Positions 1 through 4,979 of a stretch of 15,123 nucleotides of DNA are shown one piece after another. Every line of letters starts with the position of its first letter. Position 1 is the stretch's first letter. Origin of the DNA: Nocardioides sp. (lineage in GTDB: Bacteria > Actinomycetota > Actinomycetes > Propionibacteriales > Nocardioidaceae). The stretch is taken from contig JAKFXV010000098.1 in NCBI GenBank assembly GCA_021731205.1, forward strand, positions 1-15,123. Direction: 5' to 3'. The notes below the pieces were generated by a model. The model was given only the letters and a program-made list of their open reading frames with translations. It ran no database searches and was not told where the DNA came from. Position numbers and translations under genes: made by a program.

Positions 1-446
1 GGGTACACCTCGACCTACGAGACGCCGCGGCCGTGGGCGCCGCCTACGACCTGGTGGCACGGCGATGCGGACCCCGCGTCGTCGTACAACCCGATCTGCG
101 CGACCAGGCGACCGGAACCGAGGTGGCCCTCGGATTGATCGCCGACCCTGTGGTCGGGCAGATCGCGCTCGTGGCCCGCGGCGGCAGCCGGATCGAGGAG
201 TTGCGCAGCCGGGTGCTGGGACTCGCTCCCCTCGACCCCGCCACGATCAGCGGCATGCTGGCGCGCTGGGAACGGTTGACCGGAGCGGCTGCCCCCGCAG
301 GTTTGGCCGGTGCCCTGATCGCACTGGATCGGGTGGTGCACGACCTGGGCGACCAGCTCGCCGCGCTGGACGTCAACCCGCTGGTCGTCGTCGGCGACTC
401 CCTGATCGCGGTTGACGCCCTGGTGCAGCCCCGAACGAAGGGCTGA
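1..446 (+). CDS. C-terminal fragment of acyl-CoA synthetase (ADP-forming) / acetate--CoA ligase family protein
   Basis: This is the 3' end of a gene entering from the left edge; the open frame runs from base 3 to the TGA at 444-446. The visible residues fit the end of the ATP-grasp domain of NDP-forming acyl-CoA synthetases. They include a segment with GTEVALGLIADPVVG, which fits the family's substrate-loop region, and the near-terminal ALDVNPLVV, which matches the typical E/D-x-NP-L-x-V ending. Family members interconvert an acyl-CoA and ADP/Pi with the free acid, CoA and ATP, or act as protein acyltransferases when fused to a GNAT domain. That N-terminal part is outside the window, so the subtype cannot be told. 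The nearby acyl-CoA dehydrogenase fits an acyl-CoA metabolism setting, but nothing shows they are co-transcribed. Confidence 0.8.
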   Translation, partial: VHLDLRDAAAVGAAYDLVARRCGPRVVVQPDLRDQATGTEVALGLIADPVVGQIALVARGGSRIEELRSRVLGLAPLDPATISGMLARWERLTGAAAPAGLAGALIALDRVVHDLGDQLAALDVNPLVVVGDSLIAVDALVQPRTKG

Positions 447-460
447 CCCTGGCCGATCGC

Positions 461-478
461 TCACAGGTGACTCACAGC
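461..478 (+). promoter_or_regulatory. PhoP-box-like direct repeat upstream of the small membrane protein gene
   Basis: TCACAGG (461-467) and TCACAGC (472-478) are separated by exactly four bases (TGAC). The arrangement TCACAGC-N4-TCACAGC is the box described for the mycobacterial response regulator PhoP. A possible -10 (TAGACC, 497-502) lies 18 bp after the box, which suits an activator sitting over the -35 region. The match is seen directly; binding by a PhoP-like regulator is inferred. Confidence 0.5.
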
Positions 479-543
479 CGACGCAGAGGGCGCTCGTAGA
501 CCCCGGCGAGACGCTCCTGGGGATATCTCAGAAGTTCCCATCG

Positions 544-549
544 AAGGAG
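544..549 (+). promoter_or_regulatory. Shine-Dalgarno site setting the GTG start at 558
   Basis: AAGGAG lies eight bases upstream of the GTG at 558-560. It is one of the clearest ribosome binding sites in the window and fixes this start. Confidence 0.75.
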
Positions 550-557
550 ACTCCCTC

Positions 558-1010
558 GTGAGCGAGAACCAGGACAACGAAGACAACGACCAGCCCGCCC
601 AAGAAGCCAGCGGCTCTCGGTGGGAGCCCGCCGAGCCGGAGGCCACCGGTGCGGCGATGCCAGTCCCGCCGGCCGAGGCGCCTGCCGCGACCGGCTGGAT
701 ACGAGGCAAGGGAGCGCTGATCGGCGCCGCTCTAGCTCTGACCCTGTTGGCAGGCACGGGCGGATTCGCCCTGGCCCATGTGGTGTCGGATCGTGACGGT
801 CATGGGTACGGCGAGTTCCACCATGGGCGCGACGGCGACCGTGCAGACGGAGATCGCGGCTGGCGCGACGGGCGGGGAGACCGCTTCGGTGGACCAATGC
901 CCGGCGGTCCCGGCCTCGCGCCCGGGGATCGCCCGGAGTTCGGTCAGGAGCTTCCCGAGCCTGCCGATCCCGAGGACGACGCCGAACCGTCCGACAGCAC
1001 CCAGGGATGA
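558..1010 (+). CDS. Small single-pass membrane protein with Asp/Gly/Arg/His-rich tail, function unknown
   Basis: This 150-residue protein is not assigned to a known family. Residues 1-47 are acidic and Pro/Ala/Glu-rich with no predicted fold. Residues about 52-75 form one hydrophobic helix (GALIGAALALTLLAGTGGFALA). Residues 76-150 are low-complexity: a stretch rich in H, D, G and R (roughly 78-110), then G/P-rich, then an acidic end. With no charged signal-peptide N-region before the helix, an N-in topology with the tail outside is likely. The His/Asp density could bind divalent metal or acidic surface polymers, but that is a guess. A good SD and a PhoP-box-like repeat upstream suggest a real, regulated gene. 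It is isolated, with about 110 bp before it and a convergent gene after it. Confidence 0.75.
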   Translation: MSENQDNEDNDQPAQEASGSRWEPAEPEATGAAMPVPPAEAPAATGWIRGKGALIGAALALTLLAGTGGFALAHVVSDRDGHGYGEFHHGRDGDRADGDRGWRDGRGDRFGGPMPGGPGLAPGDRPEFGQELPEPADPEDDAEPSDSTQG

Positions 1011-1115
1011 GCCTGAGCACACCGGCACCAGCAACGCGCCGCCGGGCCCGACCTCGGCGCATCGAGGGTCCCACCTTGTCGATGGCCGCACCGGTCGGCT
1101 GGCCGAGAGCACGTA

Positions 1116-1132
1116 CCTGGTGGTCCACCAGG
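1116..1132. terminator. Perfect 8-bp-arm palindrome between convergent genes
   Basis: CCTGGTGG (1116-1123), one central T, then CCACCAGG (1125-1132). It lies in the 163-bp gap between two convergent genes and pairs with a second hairpin at 1150-1169. There is no U-tract, so a bidirectional terminator is plausible, but a protein-binding palindrome cannot be excluded. Confidence 0.4.
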
Positions 1133-1149
1133 ACGGAACCACCATTGCT

Positions 1150-1169
1150 GGGCGGGGCATTGCCCGCCC
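1150..1169. terminator. GC-rich hairpin, likely bidirectional terminator
   Basis: GGGCGGG (1150-1156) pairs with CCCGCCC (1163-1169) around a six-base loop. It sits a few bases past the 3' end of the minus-strand oxidoreductase and downstream of the plus-strand membrane protein gene. There is no T-run on either side, which is common for actinobacterial terminators. Confidence 0.5.
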
Positions 1170-1173
1170 ACGG

Positions 1174-2352
1174 TCACAAGTGGGTCAACTCCGGGAAGGG
1201 CAAGGCGATCGGGTCGGGCGCCAGTCGGCTGTGCCCCCGGCTATCGAAGCGATCCAGCCCCAAGCCTCCGACGTCGACGACATCGGAGCGACCGCCTAGG
1301 ACCACGTCGGCCGCCGCTCTCGACACCGCAGGCCCCCACATCATCCCGTGTCCGCCTGCCGAGGCGACGGTGACACCGGCCACCGGCTCACCGGCACGGA
1401 GCAGCGGGCCGATGATCGGCAGGTGATCCGGGGTGTAGTCGATGGTGGCCGCCCAGGTGCGGCGCAGTCCCAGGCCGGCCGTGACGGGGACCAACTCGGC
1501 CATCCGGTCGCGCATCGTGGTGAAGTACGCCAGGTCGAACTCCACGGCCTCGCCGGGGTGCTCGTTCGGATTCGACATCCCCCACAGCAGACCGCCCTCC
1601 TCGGGGCGCCAGTAGATCCCGGACCCGACGTCGAACATCATCGGCACCCGCTCGGGTGCCAGTTCGGGATGGGCGGCGGTGACCACCACCTGGTGCCGCA
1701 CACCGCCGGACCAGATCCGACCACCCGCCGCCTCTCCGACGGCAGCAAGCCCGGGCCCACCGGTGAGCACGACGTGGTCACAGGGCAGCGGGCCGGCCGT
1801 GGTCTCCACACCGATCAGCCGGTCGCCTTGCCGGCGCAACCCGGAGAACGCCGTTCGCTCCATCACCGTGACTCCGGAGGTCAGCAGGGCGGCCGTATAG
1901 GCCAACACGTTGCGCGGAGGGTCGATCCACCCATCGCCGGCGTAGTACGACGCGCCGAGAGTCAAGCCGGGTGCCAGGGTCGGATTGGCCGAGTCGACGT
2001 CGTCGGGCTCGACCCACACAGCCTCCAGACCGCACTCGCGCTGCATGGCGATCCGCTCGTGAGCGGCATCGACGTCCGCAGCGGTGAAGCACGGCATGTA
2101 GTAGCCGGTCTGCGTGAACCCGCTGTCGATGCCCAGGTCCGACGGCTGGGCGAGATAGAACTCCTGCGACCACATGCCCAACTGCACCGCAGCGGGCGTC
2201 CCGCCCTGTGCGCGAACCATGCCCGCCGCTCGCGACGACGCGCCCTTTCCCAGCGTCCGCGCCTCCAGCAGCGCGACCGTGGCACCGGCCCTGCGCAGGA
2301 AGTAGGCACACCAGGCCCCGATCGTGCCGCCGCCGACAACGATCACATCCAC
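1174..2352 (-). CDS. DAO-family FAD-dependent oxidoreductase (amino acid/amine oxidase type)
   Basis: The protein (about 392 aa) opens directly with the Rossmann FAD motif: VDVIVVGGGTIGAWCAYFLRRAG, with GGGTIG as the dinucleotide loop and an acidic residue (LLEA) ending beta-2. The end, GGHGMMWGPAVSRAAADVVLGG, is the typical C-terminal FAD-contact region of the D-amino-acid oxidase/sarcosine oxidase/glycine oxidase fold (PF01266). Such enzymes oxidise C-N bonds of amino acids or secondary amines in the cytoplasm; the substrate cannot be read here. The GTG at 2352 is chosen because the FAD motif starts there and the 28 residues upstream are Arg/Ser/Gly-rich with no family resemblance. The open frame extends to an ATG at 2436, inside the operator region. 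SD support is weak (GAGG 16 bases upstream). It is divergent from the acyl-CoA dehydrogenase. Confidence 0.8.
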   Translation of the reverse strand: MDVIVVGGGTIGAWCAYFLRRAGATVALLEARTLGKGASSRAAGMVRAQGGTPAAVQLGMWSQEFYLAQPSDLGIDSGFTQTGYYMPCFTAADVDAAHERIAMQRECGLEAVWVEPDDVDSANPTLAPGLTLGASYYAGDGWIDPPRNVLAYTAALLTSGVTVMERTAFSGLRRQGDRLIGVETTAGPLPCDHVVLTGGPGLAAVGEAAGGRIWSGGVRHQVVVTAAHPELAPERVPMMFDVGSGIYWRPEEGGLLWGMSNPNEHPGEAVEFDLAYFTTMRDRMAELVPVTAGLGLRRTWAATIDYTPDHLPIIGPLLRAGEPVAGVTVASAGGHGMMWGPAVSRAAADVVLGGRSDVVDVGGLGLDRFDSRGHSRLAPDPIALPFPELTHL

Positions 2353-2422
2353 GGCACATCCACGGCTACCTCGCTCGCTCTCGCCGTGCCCGCGGGATTC
2401 CCTCGGGTTGCGAGCTGACCTA

Positions 2423-2442
2423 GACTGAACCGTCATTCAATC
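2423..2442. promoter_or_regulatory. TetR-type operator palindrome in the divergent oxidoreductase/dehydrogenase promoter
   Basis: GACTGAA (2423-2429), six bases, then TTCAATC (2436-2442): six of seven arm positions pair. It overlaps a possible -10 (TAGACT, 2421-2426) for the plus-strand gene. Half-sites with TGAAC are common for TetR/AcrR regulators of acyl-CoA genes in actinobacteria. It resembles the TGAAC half-site of the palindromes at 14009-14066. Confidence 0.45.
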
Positions 2443-2486
2443 ATATGGATGCGCCCGTCGAGGTCGTCCGCGAACGAGGTGAACCG

Positions 2487-3665
2487 GTGTACGAGTTGGC
2501 TCTTGAGGATCGTGCGATCCAGGCCAAGGCCCGCGCCTTCACGGACGCGCTGATCCCCCACGAGCAGTACGCCGAGGAACACGGCGGTCACCTCCCCGAC
2601 GGGCTCGGCCCGGCCTTCCAGCAGCGGGCGATCGACGACGGTCTGTTCGCCAGCAACCTACCGACTGGATTGGGCGGCGGAGGTCTGAGCACCTTGCAGC
2701 AGGTGCTCATCCAGGAGCAGGGCGGGCGCGTCACCAACGGGCTGGCCTGGATCATGGCAACGCCGCCGGGCTGGTGGGCGGAGGTCGCGACGCCGTACGC
2801 CCTCGAGCGTTGGCTCGTGCCTTCGATCCGCGGCGAGAAGGCGGAGTGCTACGCGATCACCGAGGAATCGGCCGGCTCTGACGTGTCGGAGCTCACCACC
2901 ACGGCGCGGCTGGTGGCCGACCAGGGCGAGCCGCACTACCTGGTCAACGGCACCAAGTGGCACGTCACGTCCTACAACGAGGCCGACTACGTGTTCGTGC
3001 AAGCCGTGCTGAGCGACGGCCCGCACGCCGGTGAGCACGTGCTGTTGGTGGTTGACCGGCCGACGCCGGGCATGGACGTCGTCCGGACTCCGGCGTACGC
3101 ACACACCTTCGCGCACCATCATCCGATCGTGTCGTTCGCCGATGTGCGAGTGCCGGTCGCGCACCTGGTCGGGTCGGAGGGCGAGGGGATGCACTTCTCC
3201 TACGAGTGGTTCCGATTCGAGCGACTGATGGTGGCCGCGCGCTGTCTCGGCGCCGCCGACCGACTGATCGAGGAGGCGTCCGACTTCGCGTCGAACAGGC
3301 TGGTGGGCGGAGTGCCGCTGGCTCAGCGGCAGCTGGTCCAGATGATGTTGGCCGACTCGGTGACCGAGCTATTCGCGGCCCGGTCGATGGTCTACAACGT
3401 GGCTCGCGCCACCGACGCGGGCGAGGACCGCAAGCTGCTGCATGCGCGCTGCTCCATGGTCAAGCTGTATGCCTCGGAGATGGCGGGCCGGGTCGCCGAT
3501 CGGGCCGTGCAGATCTTCGGCGGTCGCGGCTACATGCGCGAGAACGTCGCGGAGCGGTTCTATCGCGAAGTCCGGGTCGAGCGGATCTGGGAGGGCGCCA
3601 GCGAGCTCCAGCGCGTGATCATCGCTGACCAGCTGGCCAAGCGGGGGCTGCGCCAGCTGATCTAG
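2487..3665 (+). CDS. Acyl-CoA dehydrogenase
   Basis: FAD-dependent alpha,beta-dehydrogenation of an acyl-CoA in the cytoplasm, passing electrons to ETF. About 392 aa, the normal family length. The three domains are visible: an N-terminal helical part; the beta domain with YAITEESAGSDVSEL (FAD/substrate motif, about residues 122-136) and WHVTSYNEADYVFV; and the C-terminal helical bundle ending in QIFGGRGYMRENVAERFYREVRVERIWEGASELQR. The Glu in RIWEGAS (about residue 369) is at the usual catalytic-base position of short/medium-chain enzymes. The GTG at 2487 is preferred because CGAGGTG lies seven bases upstream. The frame stays open to an ATG at 2445, which has no SD and lies next to the operator. 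Chain-length preference is unknown. It converges on the carH-like gene with a nine-base gap. Confidence 0.9.
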   Translation: MYELALEDRAIQAKARAFTDALIPHEQYAEEHGGHLPDGLGPAFQQRAIDDGLFASNLPTGLGGGGLSTLQQVLIQEQGGRVTNGLAWIMATPPGWWAEVATPYALERWLVPSIRGEKAECYAITEESAGSDVSELTTTARLVADQGEPHYLVNGTKWHVTSYNEADYVFVQAVLSDGPHAGEHVLLVVDRPTPGMDVVRTPAYAHTFAHHHPIVSFADVRVPVAHLVGSEGEGMHFSYEWFRFERLMVAARCLGAADRLIEEASDFASNRLVGGVPLAQRQLVQMMLADSVTELFAARSMVYNVARATDAGEDRKLLHARCSMVKLYASEMAGRVADRAVQIFGGRGYMRENVAERFYREVRVERIWEGASELQRVIIADQLAKRGLRQLI

Positions 3666-3674
3666 GCCGGCGGG

Positions 3675-4559
3675 TCAGCGCGAGGGGATGGCGAGGTCGC
3701 TGACCAAGGCCTGCATCGCCTCGACCAGGTTGTGGCCCAGCGGGTGGGCAGCGACGTGGACGGCGGCCTGGGCCCCTCCCCCGACATAGACCAGCACCTC
3801 GGGGCAGGTGGCGCGCAGGGCGTTGATCGCGTCGCGGGCCGCGGTGACGTCGGACATCGTCGACACCCCGAGCACGATCGCTGCAGGGTCGGTCTGGCTG
3901 ACGCTCTCGACCCAACTGGGTGTCGGCAGATCCCCGCCGAGATAACGGACGTTGACCCCGGCGCGCCGCAACAACGTCGCGAATGCCAAGACGCCGAGCT
4001 CGTGGCGGCACCCACCGGGCAGGCCGGTCAGCACCAGGGGGCCTTGGGTGACGGGCACGGCTGCGTCATAGACGGCCGACAGCTTGCGCAGCACCCCGGC
4101 GGTCACCATGTGTTCGCCGCCGATGCTGACCCGACCGGCCTGCCACCAACTGCCGAGCTCGGCGAGCGCCGGCATCAACCAGCTGTCGACCAGGTCCTCG
4201 AAGGGAGCCCGGGCGAACTCGCGGTCCAAGGCTTCATCGAGCGCGTGTGGGTCGAGATCGAGCGCCAGCCGCGCCAGCAACGTGATGCCGTCGTGGTCGG
4301 TGTCGACCGGTGTGGTCTCGTCCAACTCCGCGATCGACGCATCCCCCGCCGCTCGCACCTGCTCAGCAGCGGCCCGGGTCGACCAGCCCGCGAGCACGAG
4401 AACCTTCATCGCCCGGAGTAGCCGAACGTCGGCGTCGTCATAGACCCGATAGCCGCCCGGTGTGCGCTTGGGGGAGACGACTCCGTAGCGGCGCTCCCAC
4501 GCGCGGAGCGTCGGCGCGGAGACGCCGGCGAGGCTCGCCGCATGGCTCACGGAGTACAC
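3675..4559 (-). CDS. carH: MerR-family, B12-binding light-responsive repressor (CarH/LitR-like)
   Basis: The protein is about 294 aa. Residues 2-70 are a MerR-type winged helix (SVSHAASLAGVSAPTLRAWERRYG, then RTPGGYRVYDDADVRLLRAM). Next comes the helical B12-cap domain with the CarH signature Wx9EH (W139, E149, H150), then a Rossmann B12-binding domain with GCRHELG, where H186 is the expected lower cobalt ligand. In CarH proteins, adenosylcobalamin drives tetramerisation and DNA binding in the dark, and light cleaves the Co-C bond and releases DNA; targets are often carotenoid genes. None are in this window. The residue after W139 is Gln, not His. Start: GTG 4559 is used. A TTG at 4589 is in frame but lies inside the operator-like repeats, and a GTG at 4550 has CAGG upstream. 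Operator-like arrays just upstream suggest autoregulation. Confidence 0.85.
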   Translation of the reverse strand: MYSVSHAASLAGVSAPTLRAWERRYGVVSPKRTPGGYRVYDDADVRLLRAMKVLVLAGWSTRAAAEQVRAAGDASIAELDETTPVDTDHDGITLLARLALDLDPHALDEALDREFARAPFEDLVDSWLMPALAELGSWWQAGRVSIGGEHMVTAGVLRKLSAVYDAAVPVTQGPLVLTGLPGGCRHELGVLAFATLLRRAGVNVRYLGGDLPTPSWVESVSQTDPAAIVLGVSTMSDVTAARDAINALRATCPEVLVYVGGGAQAAVHVAAHPLGHNLVEAMQALVSDLAIPSR

Positions 4560-4570
4560 CTGCGAAAGGT

Positions 4571-4603
4571 TAGAGCAAACCTTGAACAAACACTAGACAA
4601 CTG
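4571..4603 (+). promoter_or_regulatory. CarH-operator-like array A: three tandem 11-bp repeats
   Basis: TAGAGCAAACC (4571-4581), TTGAACAAACA (4582-4592) and CTAGACAACTG (4593-4603) share a RCAA core at exactly 11-bp steps (4575, 4586, 4597). As I recall, Thermus CarH contacts tandem 11-bp repeats with several of its four DNA-binding domains, so the period matches. The array ends 11 bases upstream of the chosen carH start, in its core promoter. It also has the minus-strand -35-like TTGTCT. Binding is inferred. Confidence 0.6.
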
Positions 4604-4613
4604 CGCTGTTGTC
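4596..4613. repeat. 18-bp inverted repeat between the two operator arrays
   Basis: GACAAC (4596-4601), six bases TGCGCT, GTTGTC (4608-4613). The arms are perfect and the inner GCGC is also symmetric. The left arm is part of repeat A3, and GACAAC recurs in array B at 4653-4658. It could be an oppositely oriented fourth half-site for CarH or a classical MerR-style palindrome. Confidence 0.6.
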
Positions 4614-4627
4614 ATGCACACTCGGGT

Positions 4628-4660
4628 CTAGAACAACCTTGTGCAAACGTTTGACAACAG
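4628..4660 (+). promoter_or_regulatory. CarH-operator-like array B, overlapping a perfect TTGACA
   Basis: CTAGAACAACC (4628-4638), TTGTGCAAACG (4639-4649) and TTTGACAACAG (4650-4660) repeat the RCAA core at 4633, 4643 and 4654, so the steps are 10 and 11. Array B aligns with array A 57 bases away (19 of 24 bases between 4578-4601 and 4635-4658). It contains the perfect palindrome CAAACGTTTG (4644-4653) and a consensus -35 TTGACA (4651-4656) pointing to the plus strand. No matching -10 is visible at 16-19 bp, so a plus-strand promoter is unproven. Confidence 0.55.
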
Positions 4661-4728
4661 CAGAGTCGAGATCGGCAGAGCAAGACTTGTCCCCTTGCCG
4701 AGTCGAGAAGTCAACCGGCTCTCATTGC

Positions 4729-4789
4729 TTTAGGTACTTCTCTGCGGAGACCCGGGCCGGATTCACCACCGGTCCGGGTCACACCTAAA
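4729..4789. ncRNA. Possible structured RNA element: nested three-way hairpin
   Basis: Outer arms TTTAGGT (4729-4735) and ACCTAAA (4783-4789) are exactly complementary. They enclose a small stem TCTC/GAGA (4739-4742 with 4747-4750) and a strong 12-bp stem with one mismatch (4749-4760 with 4769-4780, loop ATTCACCA). The two inner stems share two bases, so they compete or stack. No known riboswitch class is recognised. It could be read on either strand: as part of a plus-strand transcript from the operator region, or as a far-upstream leader of carH. Confidence 0.35.
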
Positions 4790-4812
4790 ACTTCATGGGC
4801 TCACCGATAGTC

Positions 4813-4841
4813 CTGAAACACCAGCAAGTCTGAAACACCAG
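4813..4841 (+). repeat. 12-bp direct repeat CTGAAACACCAG, two copies
   Basis: CTGAAACACCAG occurs at 4813-4824 and again at 4830-4841, a 17-base period, ending right at the left arm of the long palindrome. It may belong to the same small repeat element or mark its insertion border. Confidence 0.7.
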
Positions 4842-4842
4842 G

Positions 4843-4915
4843 AATCACGGTGATCCGGCGCGTAAGTGCAGCTAACCCGCGATGGCACGTACTTACCCGC
4901 CGGATCACCGTGATT
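4843..4915. repeat. REP/MITE-like palindrome with 25-bp arms; terminator-like on the plus strand
   Basis: The left arm (4843-4867, starting AATCACGGTGATCCGGCG) and right arm (4891-4915) are complementary at 24 of 25 positions around a 23-base loop (4868-4890). The plus strand continues as TTTTGTTTT, like an intrinsic terminator, but no gene upstream on that strand needs one. The minus strand, which would end the VWA gene transcript, has no T-run after the stem. The size and arm identity fit a palindromic repeat unit or small non-autonomous element. A genome-wide copy count would decide. Confidence 0.6.
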
Positions 4916-4979
4916 TTGTTTTCCGCCCCAGTGGTGCGGGCCGGTGATCTCGTGAGCGTACCCCCGGACGCCGAATCCG

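Larger units (their letters stand above)
4560..4979. other. Gene-free 420-bp region between carH-like and VWA genes
   Basis: No convincing coding sequence on either strand. The two 60-codon frames seen here (4801-4983 minus, 4850-5032 plus) are built on the palindrome and give mirror-like peptides with RRITVI. The region holds, in order, operator arrays A and B, two copies of GAGTCGAGA (4663-4671 and 4700-4708), a nested hairpin structure (4729-4789), a 12-bp direct repeat (4813-4841) and a long palindrome (4843-4915). Bases 4916-4979 show only a T-rich tail and nothing else recognisable. Confidence 0.7.

Noticed and set aside
1348..2418. 356-codon open frame opposite the FAD oxidoreductase
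   Set aside because: Composition and lack of motifs mark it as antisense shadow; the minus-strand frame has a complete FAD fold.
2353..2436. ATG at 2436 as start of the FAD oxidoreductase
   Set aside because: Adds 28 Arg/Ser/Gly-rich residues before the FAD motif and lies inside the operator/promoter region.
4560..4589. TTG start at 4589 for the carH-like gene
   Set aside because: It would put operator repeats A1 and A2 inside the coding region and has no SD; the GTG at 4559 fits the family start better.
4560..4800. Cobalamin riboswitch upstream of the B12-dependent regulator
   Set aside because: No recognisable B12-box-type sequence; the structure present has a different layout.
4795..4833. 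12-codon frame before the terminator-like palindrome, like an attenuation leader peptide
   Set aside because: No downstream plus-strand gene to attenuate, no SD and no run of regulatory codons.
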